Assembly (NCBI RefSeq): GCF_021234875.1
Contig: NZ_JAJQVM010000027.1
Span: 17,797-81,796 of the forward strand
DNA: 64,000 nt
Direction of reading: 5' to 3'
Source: Marinibactrum halimedae
GTDB lineage: Bacteria; Pseudomonadota; Gammaproteobacteria; Pseudomonadales; Cellvibrionaceae
How positions within the stretch are numbered: position 1 is the first letter of the stretch; each line of letters begins with the position of its first letter. The notes under the pieces were generated by a model, which ran no database searches, was not told the origin of the DNA, and was given only the letters and a program-made list of their open reading frames with translations. A program made the position numbers and the translations under genes. Of this stretch, positions 47,874-57,488 are shown piece after piece.

Positions 47874-48242
47874 ATGACAACCCCCAAAATCCGAGTTTTC
47901 TATAATTCAGCATGCCCCGTATGCGATGCAGGGATATCCGCTCAAAAAAAGAAAAGTACCGTTTGCGGAATCGAGTGGGAAGATGTTCATCTCGACAATG
48001 AAAAAGCCAAACACCTCAATGCCGATTTAGAATTCGTCCGTGAGCGATTGCATGTTATTGATACATATGGAAACCTAAGAGTGGGGTATGAAGCGTTTAT
48101 TGCTATTTGGGAAAACTCACCACGGGAACAGTGGAAAGCAAAAATCTCTAAAATTCCCGGTTTACGATGGGTACTCAATAAAACCTACAATATTTTTGCC
48201 AAGTTACTGTACGTGTGGAACCGCACTCTTAAACATTGGTAA
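47874..48242 (+). CDS. DCC family thiol-disulfide oxidoreductase-like protein (DUF393)
   Basis: A 122-residue protein with FYNSACPVCDAG near the N-terminus (Cys14 and Cys17), the motif that names the DCC family. Usually this is YDGxCPxC; here NSA replaces DG. The rest, with HLNADLEFVRERLHVID and WRVLNKTYNIFAKLLY-like segments, matches the family. It is convergent with the ABC permease gene. Redox role is inferred. Confidence 0.85.
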   Translation: MTTPKIRVFYNSACPVCDAGISAQKKKSTVCGIEWEDVHLDNEKAKHLNADLEFVRERLHVIDTYGNLRVGYEAFIAIWENSPREQWKAKISKIPGLRWVLNKTYNIFAKLLYVWNRTLKHW

Positions 48243-48305
48243 TGAGTGTTGCCTTTAAATCAGGAGCTACGGAGGTATAACACATTGGCTATTTTAAGTG
48301 TATTC

Positions 48306-49499
48306 TTAATCTCTTCCTCTCGCCACACTCACAACAAACCCAACACACATTGTACTCAACACAATCAAACTTAAAATCACCCAAACCCTGGGTGTAAAGA
48401 TATTGAGCCCAATTAACAAACCTGTGGAATTGAAAATGTAGGTCTGAAAAGCCCATAGTACTGACGTTAAAGTCGTAACTGCCGCCGCAATACTGATCAA
48501 ACACACCAACAATATTTCAGCCTGCATAAACCCCAATATCTGCCAAGGGCGAGCCCCAATCATCCGTAATAAATGCATTTCCTGTCGGCGTTCACGAGCG
48601 CCTGCCACAATCATAGACATTAACCCAAGCAGCGAAGACACCAATACAATACCGGAGATGACTTTTAACACGATATCCACCGAACCCATCATTTGCCAAA
48701 ACTTGGCCAACGTAATGCCCGGTAATATCGCCATTAAGGGGTCTTTTCGATACGCACCAACTTGTCGCTGTACTTTAAACGCAGCCAATTTCGATTTAAG
48801 CCCTACAAATACCGCCGTGACAGAAGGCTTAGCAGCCGTAGTGGTCGGCTGATAGGGTTTATTCTCAGCCGCATGTATGGCCTCTAAGCCCTCTAAGCTA
48901 ACATGAATAGATTTATCAATTGGGGAGCCTGTGGCTGATAAGATTCCCACAATGGTAAACGGATGCTTATCGTGTTTTTGAAAACTGGTTTTCCCTGTAC
49001 CATGGGAAAGAATAATTTCATCTCCAAGCTGATACTTCAATTGATGAGCCACTTGTGCCCCTAACACCACCTCCATGGTATTAGCAAAGGATTGCCCTTG
49101 TTGAAATTTTAGTGGTTCTTCTTCCCCCACTTTAAGCGCATCAAAATACGCCTCTGTGGTGCCAAGCACCGGATAACCTGCATGAGAATCCCCAAGAGCA
49201 ATCGGTACAGCCCAGGCTACCTGCTTATGATTTTGAATGGCTTCGAAACTTCGCCATTGAATATTATTACTGGCATTTCCCATACGAAATACCGAGTACA
49301 TTAATAAATTTAATTCACCTGTACGCGCACCTACAATCAGATCCACACCGGATATGGCTTTTTCCACACCCGATTGCATTTCTTGACGAACATGCTCCAC
49401 AGACAACATGACAAAAACACTGACCGTTAGTGAAAAAATCGCCAAGGCAACCGAGCCTCGACGGTACAAAAGGCTTTGCCATGCAACTGAGAAAAACAC
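48306..49499 (-). CDS. ABC transporter permease, FtsX/MacB type
   Basis: The protein has an N-terminal helix (RGSVALAIFSLTVSVFVMLS), a large periplasmic domain (about residues 40-270) and three C-terminal helices, with the FtsX-type GARERRQEMHLLRMIGARPWQI loop between them. It pairs with the ATPase gene that overlaps its start by one base. In Pseudomonas, the homologous set with DUF2796 and DUF3299 proteins belongs to the Zur regulon, so a zinc-homeostasis role is likely. MacB-type exporters usually move lipids or peptides, so direct zinc transport is not certain. Confidence 0.88.
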   Translation of the reverse strand: MFFSVAWQSLLYRRGSVALAIFSLTVSVFVMLSVEHVRQEMQSGVEKAISGVDLIVGARTGELNLLMYSVFRMGNASNNIQWRSFEAIQNHKQVAWAVPIALGDSHAGYPVLGTTEAYFDALKVGEEEPLKFQQGQSFANTMEVVLGAQVAHQLKYQLGDEIILSHGTGKTSFQKHDKHPFTIVGILSATGSPIDKSIHVSLEGLEAIHAAENKPYQPTTTAAKPSVTAVFVGLKSKLAAFKVQRQVGAYRKDPLMAILPGITLAKFWQMMGSVDIVLKVISGIVLVSSLLGLMSMIVAGARERRQEMHLLRMIGARPWQILGFMQAEILLVCLISIAAAVTTLTSVLWAFQTYIFNSTGLLIGLNIFTPRVWVILSLIVLSTMCVGFVVSVARGRD

Positions 49500-50224
49500 T
49501 ACGATGCCCCCATGACTTTATTTAATTCTGAAATATCTTGCACCGTTGAAAAGTATTGAGCCAAACTGCTGTCATGGCTCACCAAGACCAATGTCATACT
49601 TAATTCTTCCACTAGATTAAATAATACTTCGATAAAGCGTTGCTTATTTTGATCATCCAATGCCGACGTCGGCTCATCGGCAATAAAGATTTCTGGCTCG
49701 TTCACCATCGCGCGTAGTATGGCCGCACGCTGCTGTTGCCCTACGCTTAATTCAGATGCTTTTTTATCCACAAATTCATTCACACCCAACGCATGGCTTA
49801 AATGGTCAATACGCTCTAATAATACGTTGTCGTTCGTACCAGAAAAGTGCGCGGCCAAACGAGTATTGTCTCGAATACTGAGATAAGGAATAAGATTAAA
49901 TTGCTGAAATACAACGCCAATGTGTTTTGCTCGAAACTGATCACGCTTTGACGACGACATTGATGAGAGTGATGTTCCCATCACCAACACCTCACCACGA
50001 TCCGGCTCCCTCATGCCTGTTAACAGATTAAGTAACGTCGATTTACCAGCACCAGAGGCGCCATGCAGAAACACCTTCTCTTTTTTGGGCACTGCCCAAG
50101 AAGGAATATCCAAAATCAACGACTGTTGAGCCGCCACATTATTATCGGAGGAAGACCCACTTGTGGATGCTGAATAGGAAAAATGAATGTCTTTCAGTTC
50201 AATAACCGCTTGATTCTGATTCAT
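49499..50224 (-). CDS. ABC transporter ATP-binding protein (LolD/MacB type)
   Basis: The Walker A motif is GASGAGKST, the signature is ELSVGQQQRA, and the Walker B region is IFIADEPTSALD. The fold and length match LolD-like ATPases. I take the ATG at 50224 (MNQNQAVIEL); the frame continues 13 residues upstream. It is divergent from the DUF3299 gene, and the 13-bp palindrome lies in the shared promoter region. Confidence 0.92.
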   Translation of the reverse strand: MNQNQAVIELKDIHFSYSASTSGSSSDNNVAAQQSLILDIPSWAVPKKEKVFLHGASGAGKSTLLNLLTGMREPDRGEVLVMGTSLSSMSSSKRDQFRAKHIGVVFQQFNLIPYLSIRDNTRLAAHFSGTNDNVLLERIDHLSHALGVNEFVDKKASELSVGQQQRAAILRAMVNEPEIFIADEPTSALDDQNKQRFIEVLFNLVEELSMTLVLVSHDSSLAQYFSTVQDISELNKVMGAS

Positions 50225-50266
50225 AGAAGCGCAAACTACCCTCATTAGGACAAACTTTTCCATTAT

Positions 50267-50279
50267 GGTATGTTATACC
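50267..50279. promoter_or_regulatory. candidate Zur operator, site A
   Basis: GGTATGTTATACC is a near-perfect palindrome between the divergent ABC and DUF3299 genes. On the opposite strand it reads GGTATAACATACC, which agrees at 11 of 13 positions with site B (52728-52740). The TGTTATA core recalls known Zur boxes. Confidence 0.6.
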
Positions 50280-50298
50280 GTTACAGGAAAGAATTAAG

Positions 50299-51018
50299 AT
50301 GAGTGTTGTTATGCCTTTTTATATTACAAGCGCTTTACAGATTAACGCTTCAAAAGACAGAAACAGAAAAAACCACCAGCGTCTATTATTTATGCTGTTA
50401 ACGCTACTTAGCTTCTATTCAACAACTGTGCTTAGTGCAGAGACAAAGGCATCGAATCTCACACCAGAAGAGCTTGCCGCTGAAGCACCACAAGCACAAG
50501 CAGAACAACCCTTCGAAGAAATTGAATGGGAAGTACTCATTCCCGAAGACGATTTAAAAGCTTTACTGGCTCCGCCAGAGTATCTCGGAGGAATTGAAGA
50601 TGGTTCGTCTGAAGACAGCCTAGAGAGTAATCTTCAAATATCGCCCAACTTGAATGACTCCCTAATGGACGATCAACTTACCGACTATGAAAAAGCGTTA
50701 GTGTCCACCAACGTTCGACCCGAGTTTCACAACCGTCGAGTAAAAATTCCCGGGTTTATCGTTCCTCTGGAATTTGATAAAAATAAACTCGTCACTCAGT
50801 TTTTTTTGGTTCCGTACTTCGGTGCTTGTTTGCATCAGCCACCTCCGCCACCAAATCAAATCATTTATGTGAAGTACGAAAAAGGCATTACCTTAAAGTC
50901 TTTGTACGAACCCTTTTGGCTCTTAGGTACATTGAAAACGCAAGTCGTGGAGAATGACACAGCCACTTCCGCCTATGCCATGAACATTCACGATGTGTTG
51001 CCCTATGAAGATTACTAG
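50299..51018 (+). CDS. secreted DUF3299 domain protein
   Basis: The protein has an N-terminal signal or anchor helix (about residues 28-47) and an acidic linker to about 125. The DUF3299 domain spans 130-239, with RRVKIPGFIVPLEFDKN, FLVPYFGACLHQPPPPPNQ and YAMNIHDVLPYED. Homologues sit beside DUF2796 and an ABC pair in the Pseudomonas Zur regulon; a periplasmic zinc role is suggested. The Cys-His-Gln-Pro segment is a plausible metal site. It is followed by a small secreted-protein gene that overlaps or abuts it. Confidence 0.85.
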   Translation: MSVVMPFYITSALQINASKDRNRKNHQRLLFMLLTLLSFYSTTVLSAETKASNLTPEELAAEAPQAQAEQPFEEIEWEVLIPEDDLKALLAPPEYLGGIEDGSSEDSLESNLQISPNLNDSLMDDQLTDYEKALVSTNVRPEFHNRRVKIPGFIVPLEFDKNKLVTQFFLVPYFGACLHQPPPPPNQIIYVKYEKGITLKSLYEPFWLLGTLKTQVVENDTATSAYAMNIHDVLPYEDY

Positions 51019-51457
51019 AATGATAAAAACCCTAGGATACCTGCTGACCTTGCTTGGATTTGCAAGCTATCAGACTGCAACAGCCTGTGAGTACCATGCC
51101 CTAGGCGGCTTTGGACTGCAAAACCACTTTGCAAGTCAACAGACTCTCACACAATCGGTGCGAATTGATGCCCCGTCCATGTTGAGTGTTTCGAGTGGTG
51201 AGGCAGTATCCGTATCTGCCGCGCTATCATCGCTATCACGTGGTGACACCATGAAGCTATCTCTCAAGCCTTCTTCAAAGGCGGTGAAAATTGAGGGTGA
51301 TAATGAATTCACCATTAAAGACAGCAATCACAATGCCGAATTGAACTTCACTGTCAGCAAATCCGGCGCACACTACATCGTACTGACACTCACCAGTGAA
51401 AATACGGGTGATAAGAAAACTCAGTTTATTTACATTAGTGCGACAGATAAGGGCTAA
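51005..51457 (+). CDS. small secreted protein, unknown function
   Basis: The protein begins MKITRMIKTLGYLLTLLGFASYQTATA, a signal peptide, followed by CEYHALGGFGLQNHF at the mature N-terminus. A beta-rich domain with DGDNEFTIKDSNHNAEL-like strands follows. The ATG at 51005 overlaps the DUF3299 stop; ATG 51020 is a possible alternative. I recognise no family. Its position after DUF3299 suggests the same zinc-responsive unit, and Cys/His near the mature N-terminus could bind metal. Confidence 0.7.
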   Translation: MKITRMIKTLGYLLTLLGFASYQTATACEYHALGGFGLQNHFASQQTLTQSVRIDAPSMLSVSSGEAVSVSAALSSLSRGDTMKLSLKPSSKAVKIEGDNEFTIKDSNHNAELNFTVSKSGAHYIVLTLTSENTGDKKTQFIYISATDKG

Positions 51458-51471
51458 GCGCTTTTTTTAGA

Positions 51472-52293
51472 CTAGAAAATCAATTTCGCTTTATCCGGTG
51501 TCAGCTCGGCAGCTTCTTGACGTCCACCGTGTATCCACTGGGCATCCATTTCTTCAAGGCCAGCAAATCGAGCAAACAAAGACTCAAAACCTAATGCTTT
51601 TAGGTTGTTGATTTCTTTGCACGTCATTGAGTAATTAACAGTAATATCAAAGTGTGCGCTTTCCGAGGCATGGTTTTCTTCATGCTCATGCTCATGCTCA
51701 TGCTCATGCTCATGCTCATGCTCATGCTCATGCTCATGCTCATGCTCATGCTCATGCTCATGCTCATCATGATTATCCTCTTGATATGATGAAGACAATA
51801 ATCGCTCAGGAAAAACCACTTTGGTGTTGGTTGCCTCACAGGGAATATTGACCTCTACCCATTCAGGAAACTGGTGCAACGTTTTGTACATATCTTTCAC
51901 ATGACGCAATTGCTGCGGTGTGGTGGGGACGTGTTCAAAGCCCACGATATTATCCGCAGGCGACACCCACTCCATCGTAATCACACTACCCTCAACAGCA
52001 ATGTTAACCTCTGCTTTACCATGCTCATGACTGCCCTCTTCGGCGTCAGATAACGCCCACTCAGATTCATGGTCATGGTCTTTACCCAATGAAGGGTTAT
52101 CCAGTGAATGACTATCGCCATCGGGTGAATGACTCTCGAGTGAATCGTTATGCGCATTTTCAGGAGCATCATTGTGCGAGTAAGCATCCGTGCTGTGCAA
52201 TCCCGCTACACTAGACAGCACACCTAACACAATTACCCCTATGGCCGATCCGAATTGAACTGCTCTACCACTCATTACTTTCTTCTTCATCAT
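51472..52293 (-). CDS. secreted DUF2796 protein with His/Glu repeat
   Basis: DUF2796 proteins are zinc-associated periplasmic proteins. This one has a signal peptide (1-34) and His/Asp/Ser-rich stretches. A conserved domain starts near residue 92 (HGKAEVNIAVEGS) and continues with FEHVPTTPQQLRHV. A run of 14 exact EH pairs (about residues 177-204) interrupts it, then the domain resumes with HFDITVNYSMTCKEI and ends ALGFESLFARF. In Pseudomonas it is Zur-regulated. The repeat should chelate Zn2+ or Ni2+. It lies 12 bp after the merC-like gene. Confidence 0.9.
   Translation of the reverse strand: MMKKKVMSGRAVQFGSAIGVIVLGVLSSVAGLHSTDAYSHNDAPENAHNDSLESHSPDGDSHSLDNPSLGKDHDHESEWALSDAEEGSHEHGKAEVNIAVEGSVITMEWVSPADNIVGFEHVPTTPQQLRHVKDMYKTLHQFPEWVEVNIPCEATNTKVVFPERLLSSSYQEDNHDEHEHEHEHEHEHEHEHEHEHEHEHEHEHEENHASESAHFDITVNYSMTCKEINNLKALGFESLFARFAGLEEMDAQWIHGGRQEAAELTPDKAKLIF
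51681..51764. repeat. 6-bp microsatellite, 14 exact copies, inside the DUF2796 gene
   Basis: CATGCT is repeated 14 times without mismatch. On the minus strand it encodes alternating Glu and His. Because the unit is two codons, changes in copy number preserve the frame. Confidence 0.98.
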
Positions 52294-52305
52294 GTCATAC
52301 CCGGT

Positions 52306-52665
52306 TTACGCGACTACCGGGCGAGCTAGGGAAAAATAACGATTACTTTGATGCCCCGCAATCAATAAAAGGCTACCCGCTGCCGTGAAAATGACCTCCT
52401 GTTCTTCAAACCACAACCCACCGAACACACTCAACAAACCTGAAATGGCCAACAAGCCGGGTAAATAATGCCTATGCTGTAAATACCCACTTGGAATACT
52501 CAGCAATACCAGTATCACCACAGGGATCACCAACAAAATATGTACCCATTCTGACGACAAAATACTGGAAATTATCCCGAGCCCTCCCAAAGCGATAACA
52601 AAGGGCGCTAGCAAGCAATGCAATAAACACAAACCAGAACACAGGGACGCAACGTGGTCTTTCAA
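52306..52665 (-). CDS. MerC-family membrane protein
   Basis: MerC-type proteins are small four-helix inner-membrane proteins linked to metal uptake. I take the TTG at 52665 (MKDHVASLCSGLCLLHCLLAPF), because GGAGAG lies 6 bases upstream and the family usually begins this way. The paired cysteines in LCSGLCLLHC are present. Four helices follow, to about residue 105. The longer frame to 52725 adds 20 unlike residues. It is the first gene before DUF2796, in the zinc-linked cluster. Metal specificity is unknown. Confidence 0.82.
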   Translation of the reverse strand: MKDHVASLCSGLCLLHCLLAPFVIALGGLGIISSILSSEWVHILLVIPVVILVLLSIPSGYLQHRHYLPGLLAISGLLSVFGGLWFEEQEVIFTAAGSLLLIAGHQSNRYFSLARPVVA

Positions 52666-52727
52666 AAGATACTCTCCGTTTTTGGGTTGCCTTCTACCAG
52701 CAGACCTGAATAAATCACAAAGCAAAC

Positions 52728-52740
52728 GTTATAACATAAC
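52728..52740. promoter_or_regulatory. candidate Zur operator, site B
   Basis: GTTATAACATAAC is a palindrome (arms GTTAT/ATAAC) 63 bp upstream of the merC-like start. It matches site A (50267-50279) at 11 of 13 positions and resembles the GTTATA-type Zur box. Confidence 0.65.
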
Positions 52741-52817
52741 AAAAAATCATTCAATGAGTATCAAGCAAAAAACCATCTCCGACCCAATACAACATACTGC
52801 TGACTAAGCTCATTTAA

Positions 52818-54353
52818 TTAGACCGATTCCCCCGCACACTCCACACGATTGCGTCCATTAAATTTGGCCCGATACATCGCCTTATCAGCAAGCCCCACTA
52901 ACTTTTCAAAATTATCGGCCTGCTTTGTACAGGCAATACCAATACTCACTGTCAACACAATGCGATGCCCTTCATGTTCAAACTCTAATTGTTCTACCGA
53001 CTGACGTAATCGCTCTGCCATCTCCGCTGCCGATGGCTGGTCAGTATTCGGTAACAAAACACTAAATTCTTCACCCCCAACCCGTGATAACACATCAATA
53101 TTTTCTCGTATTCGATCACCGAGGAGTTTAGACAAAGCGATTAATGCACCATCCCCTACCGAGTGCCCAAATTGGTCATTGATACGCTTAAAATAATCCA
53201 CATCCATTAGCAGTAATGATAAAGGCTCATGGTAACGGGCAGATCGCTGTAGTTCTTTGTGTGCAAACTCTGTAAAAGCGCGTCGATTCGGCAATCGTGT
53301 GAGGTAATCTGTTTTGGCTTGTTGCTCTAACTCTTCCGCTAACTTTTGTGTTTCTGCGATTTGCTGTTGAAGCTCTTTTGTACGTTCTTGCACCGTGTAT
53401 TCAAGGTGCTGTTTTTGCTGTGCCAAAGCCATAATCGCATTATCACGATCGGTACGAATGGCATGTAATAGCAAGCAACTGGTCATAATGATGGCGCCGT
53501 AACTTTGCAAAGCAATAAACTCGGCCTCACTGAAGGTATCCAAAGAAAGTACGGTTAAGAACAAACAAGCAGTGATGACACCCATCAAACACACCATTAC
53601 TGCCGCTGTATTTCGTCGCAGAGCCAACCAAATACACGCAGGCATGGACAACAACACCACAGGAAACTGGCTCAATGATTGAGCAAAGCCAGAAAATACC
53701 ATCCCCCCCATTACCAACACCACACCAAGCATCACCAGAAACGGAGGCCAATAATCGGAACGAGCAGGAGACCAACTTTGAAACGAAGTCGCAGAAATTA
53801 ACGCCGGGCAACACAAAATAATGCCCGTGATATCGGCGTTTATCCAACGAAAAAATAATTTCTGAGAAGTCGAAAAGGGTAAATCGTGAAAAAAAGACAA
53901 TACGATATTGCCTAATAAGCTGGCCAAAACACTCTGAATAATAGCCGCGACAAACACCAACAGCATGATTGATCGCATATCAGAAATATTGTAACGAGAC
54001 CCACCATAACGAAGGTAAACATGCCCGGCCATAATAACCGCAATAACATTCGCGAGGGTGAGGAAAGGAAAACTTAATTCATAACCCCCCATAAAAAAGA
54101 GGTGGTATAACTCCATGCCCAGAAAAGAAGGCACAATGGATACCGGCCCATAGCGGATAAACAACCATAATGTCGCCGCGCCTGCAGGCCAAATAACCGT
54201 AACATCTAGCGTATCAAACTCAATGGCATGAGAAATCATTACCATCATACCCACCAATGCCGTCGTCCAAAGCAACCACACCAAGTGCGATACAAACGAC
54301 AATGATTGACTGGGAGATTCAAGCTTGCTGGCCACTTCCACTATGTGAGTCAT
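52818..54353 (-). CDS. membrane-bound diguanylate cyclase (MASE1-like + GGDEF)
   Basis: The protein makes cyclic di-GMP. I take the ATG at 54353 (MTHIVEVASK); the frame opens 53 residues upstream. About eight helices form a MASE1-like sensor (WPAGAATLWLFIRYGP near the start). A coiled coil (EYTVQERTKELQQQIAETQKLAEELEQQ) leads into the GGDEF domain, which starts TDYLTRLPNRRAF and has the active motif RVGGEEFSVLLPN. At the I-site position I read ENID rather than RxxD, so product inhibition may be absent. The signal sensed is unknown. Confidence 0.9.
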   Translation of the reverse strand: MTHIVEVASKLESPSQSLSFVSHLVWLLWTTALVGMMVMISHAIEFDTLDVTVIWPAGAATLWLFIRYGPVSIVPSFLGMELYHLFFMGGYELSFPFLTLANVIAVIMAGHVYLRYGGSRYNISDMRSIMLLVFVAAIIQSVLASLLGNIVLSFFHDLPFSTSQKLFFRWINADITGIILCCPALISATSFQSWSPARSDYWPPFLVMLGVVLVMGGMVFSGFAQSLSQFPVVLLSMPACIWLALRRNTAAVMVCLMGVITACLFLTVLSLDTFSEAEFIALQSYGAIIMTSCLLLHAIRTDRDNAIMALAQQKQHLEYTVQERTKELQQQIAETQKLAEELEQQAKTDYLTRLPNRRAFTEFAHKELQRSARYHEPLSLLLMDVDYFKRINDQFGHSVGDGALIALSKLLGDRIRENIDVLSRVGGEEFSVLLPNTDQPSAAEMAERLRQSVEQLEFEHEGHRIVLTVSIGIACTKQADNFEKLVGLADKAMYRAKFNGRNRVECAGESV

Positions 54354-54587
54354 ATCAATAAAAATACTAAGAATAAAAAATGATTTAGGCGCATGAAACG
54401 ACACTACGCTCTGTTTGCACTCAGTATAGAGTCCCCATTGCCAACAAATACTATTAATGAAGAAAAAACGAACGAAATTCAACGAGCGTAAAGTAGACGT
54501 CGAGATAATCAACGAAGGGGAAATACTGTCGCCGCAGTGCTGACGACAGTATGCAAAAGCAGTATTTATTCAACCATACCTATAGAG

Positions 54588-54634
54588 CTATGAGTATGGG
54601 AAGTTAGAACTAAAAGTTAGAACTATGAGTATGG
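54588..54634. repeat. nested short duplications after pgm
   Basis: CTATGAGTATGG occurs at 54588 and 54623 (period 35), and AAGTTAGAACT at 54601 and 54614 (period 13). The block lies just past the pgm stop. Confidence 0.8.
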
Positions 54635-54646
54635 AAAGTGACAACA

Positions 54647-56329
54647 TTAAGGTTTAGCAAATACCTGATCCACCAACGCTTTTGCGCCCTCCTCCAATTG
54701 CTCTAAGTGCGCCTGCGACACAAAGCTTTCCAAATAAATTTTATAAATATCTTCCGTTCCTGAGGGTCGAGCCGCAAACCACCCAGTGGCCGTTTGTACT
54801 TTTAACCCACCAATCGCTGCACCATTACCCGGCGCGGTGGTTAACACCTTCTCAATCGGATCCCCAGCCAACTCCGATTGGCTTACATCCTGCTCACTCA
54901 TTGAGCTTAACTTCTGCTTTTGCTCTAAACTTGCCGGAACGTCTATACGCTTATACAAAGGGTTACCAAACTTTTCGGTTAAAGCCTGATAATGCTGCGC
55001 TGGATCTTTACCGGTAACTGCTAAAATTTCGGCTGCCAATAACGCTAAGATAAACCCATCTTTATCTGTGCTCCAGACGGTGCCATCTCTGCGTAAAAAC
55101 GACGCCCCCGCACTCTCTTCCCCCCCAAACGCCAACTCGCCATTGAATAACCCATCGACATACCATTTAAACCCGACCGGTACTTCACACAGGCTGCGCT
55201 CTGCCGCCGAAACAACACGATCAATCATGCCGCTAGACACCAAGGTTTTACCGAACGACAGATCTTTCGACCAACCTTGTCTGTGTTCAATAAGATAATG
55301 AATGGCCACAGCTAGGTAGGCGTTGGGGTTCATTAAGCCTGAACCTTGGCAAACAATACCGTGGCGGTCATAATCAGGATCATTGCCCACCGCGATATCA
55401 AACTCTTCTTGTAAAGCCAGTAAATTCGCCATCGCATAAGGAGACGAGCAATCCATTCGAATCTTTCCGTCTTTATCTAACGGCATAAATCGGAAGCTTG
55501 GGTCTACCACTTCATTCACCACGGTAATATCCAAACCATACCGTTCGGCGATCGGTTTCCAGAAATCAATACCAGAACCGCCCATTGGGTCCACGCCAAT
55601 TTTAATGCCCGCTTTCGCAATTGCTTCCATATCGATGACGTTATCCAACTGACTAACGTAATGTTCGATATAGTCGAACGGCTCTATTTTGGAACCGGCT
55701 CCGCTCGATACAGACTCATCCAATACAGACTCACCTAATACAATGCCTGCTCGCTTGACGCCCTCTAAGCCATTGGATAAATATTGATTCGCTCTCTGGG
55801 CAATCCAATCCGTCGCGTCCTTATCGGCGGGCCCCCCCATAGGTGGATTATACTTAATCCCTCCGTCCTGAGGTGGATTGTGAGACGGTGTAATCACAAT
55901 TCCATCGGCTTTTTCTGCTTCGCCGTGAGAGGCGTTATGGGTCAAAATCGCATGGGATATCACAGGCGTTGGGGTATACCCACCACCTTTTTGAATGCGC
56001 GCCGTAATCCCATTTGCCACCAACACTTCCAGCACAGATAGGAAAGCGGGCTCAGACAACGCATGGGTATCTTTCCCGACGTAAACTGGCCCGAATATAT
56101 GGTGCTCCTGCCGATAATCCACAATCGCCTGCGTAATGCACACAATGTGATTTTCATTAAAGGTCGTGGCCAAAGCGCTGCCCCGATGACCAGAAGTACC
56201 AAAGGAAACTTTTTGCTCAGGATAAATACCCAAGTCGGGTTGCTGACGATAATACGCAGCCACTAATGCTGGAATATTCGTAAGGCAAGATCGAGGAGCG
56301 GACTTTCCCGCAAGAGCATGCAATGTCAT
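54647..56329 (-). CDS. pgm: alpha-D-phosphohexomutase, phosphoglucomutase
   Basis: The enzyme interconverts glucose-1-phosphate and glucose-6-phosphate. The phosphoserine motif is [15 protein letters not shown] with Ser149, and the Mg2+ loop is [21 protein letters not shown] is at residues 40-50, and the C-terminal substrate loop includes [15 protein letters not shown]. Length 560 is typical of the glucose-specific E. coli type. It has no same-strand partner close by. It supplies G1P for glycogen, exopolysaccharide or trehalose pathways. Confidence 0.96.
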   Translation of the reverse strand: MTLHALAGKSAPRSCLTNIPALVAAYYRQQPDLGIYPEQKVSFGTSGHRGSALATTFNENHIVCITQAIVDYRQEHHIFGPVYVGKDTHALSEPAFLSVLEVLVANGITARIQKGGGYTPTPVISHAILTHNASHGEAEKADGIVITPSHNPPQDGGIKYNPPMGGPADKDATDWIAQRANQYLSNGLEGVKRAGIVLGESVLDESVSSGAGSKIEPFDYIEHYVSQLDNVIDMEAIAKAGIKIGVDPMGGSGIDFWKPIAERYGLDITVVNEVVDPSFRFMPLDKDGKIRMDCSSPYAMANLLALQEEFDIAVGNDPDYDRHGIVCQGSGLMNPNAYLAVAIHYLIEHRQGWSKDLSFGKTLVSSGMIDRVVSAAERSLCEVPVGFKWYVDGLFNGELAFGGEESAGASFLRRDGTVWSTDKDGFILALLAAEILAVTGKDPAQHYQALTEKFGNPLYKRIDVPASLEQKQKLSSMSEQDVSQSELAGDPIEKVLTTAPGNGAAIGGLKVQTATGWFAARPSGTEDIYKIYLESFVSQAHLEQLEEGAKALVDQVFAKP

Positions 56330-56833
56330 GGTTTTCTATCCTAGTTGTTTTCGTTCCAAATGAATTTCAACTCTACATTTACGGAGAATATTGTACAGAA
56401 GCAAATATTGCGTCACGCAGACTCAAAATAGTAGAAAAAAGCTCATTTGCACCTAAAAAGCTGATGATTTTGTGGCCTAGGCCGCCAACTTAATTGAGAC
56501 ATTGTGCCATTTTTTAACCACATCTTTTGAAATTTGCAAACACTCAAATAACGCTAACGACGCTGTCAGCCATATTTAACACCAACTTTAACAACAACGG
56601 CTTTCCTCGTGTTTGCTGACAGGAAAACTTCCAATATTCAGAAAAGCTCCCGCCTAAAAAGCTGACCATATCGACACGTTTTGTTCACAGAGAAAACTCT
56701 CTATATAATGCGCGGCCTCTTAACCCACAGTCATCGAAAAGTTCTGTTGCTGGCAACCTTGAAGCGGTAATCTCATTCCACTCACAATGCACAACACACT
56801 TGTTCGATACCTATTTCCTGCGAGGAACACGCC
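56330..56833. other. intergenic region between pgm and purE
   Basis: About 500 bp of divergent promoter DNA. It holds an inverted pair CTGTCAGC (56563-56570) and GCTGACAG (56615-56622) and the purE promoter. No PurR-like box or other gene was recognised. Confidence 0.55.
56681..56709 (+). promoter_or_regulatory. candidate sigma-70 promoter of purE
   Basis: TTGTTC (56681-56686), a 17-bp spacer and a perfect TATAAT (56704-56709) lie about 125 bp before the purE start. The -35 is weak (3 of 6). Confidence 0.6.
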
Positions 56834-57319
56834 ATGTCGGTGAAAGTTGCAATTATTATGGGCTCAAAAAGCGATTGGCCCACCATGCAATCGGCCAGTG
56901 AGATTCTCACTGAACTCGGTGTCAGCCATCACGTGGAAGTGGTTTCCGCCCATCGTACTCCAGACAAAATGTTTCATTTTGCCGAGTCTGCTGCCAATGC
57001 AGGCTTCGAGATCATTATTGCAGGAGCCGGCGGTGCTGCACACTTACCGGGCATGATCGCAGCAAAGACCCGCTTGCCGGTGCTTGGGGTACCGATTCAA
57101 AGCCAAGCTCTAAATGGTCAGGACAGCCTACTGTCCATCGTTCAAATGCCCAAAGGCGTGTCCGTTGGCACACTCGCTATTGGCACCGCCGGGGCCTTCA
57201 ACGCCGGTTTATTAGCGGCACAAATTTTGGCTAACCATGACACATCGCTGGCGGCCAAAATCGACGCATTTCGACAACAACAGACTCAGGTGGTATTAGA
57301 AAACCCTGATCCTCGCTAA
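56834..57319 (+). CDS. purE: N5-carboxyaminoimidazole ribonucleotide mutase
   Basis: PurE converts N5-CAIR to CAIR in purine synthesis. The class I signature is visible in [30 protein letters not shown] and [14 protein letters not shown], with [17 protein letters not shown]. Length 161 is standard. GCGAGGAAC precedes the ATG. purK follows 169 bp downstream, so the two are probably one operon. Confidence 0.97.
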   Translation: MSVKVAIIMGSKSDWPTMQSASEILTELGVSHHVEVVSAHRTPDKMFHFAESAANAGFEIIIAGAGGAAHLPGMIAAKTRLPVLGVPIQSQALNGQDSLLSIVQMPKGVSVGTLAIGTAGAFNAGLLAAQILANHDTSLAAKIDAFRQQQTQVVLENPDPR

Positions 57320-57488
57320 ATTGACGATAAAAAAGCCGCTATTTCGCCAGGAACCTAGGAATTCCCTTAAACGCTCTGAATTTATCAAACCTTGGTGAGT
57401 AAACGTTTAAGAGACATTTTTTATAGAAACCTGGCTCAATACGACAACCAAGAAACAACGCATTAGAAAAACTCATCAGAGAAAAACT

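Noticed and set aside
51624..51851. Frames encoding (Met-Ser)n and (His-Ala)n
   Set aside because: They are other readings of the CATGCT microsatellite; the DUF2796 frame is the real gene.
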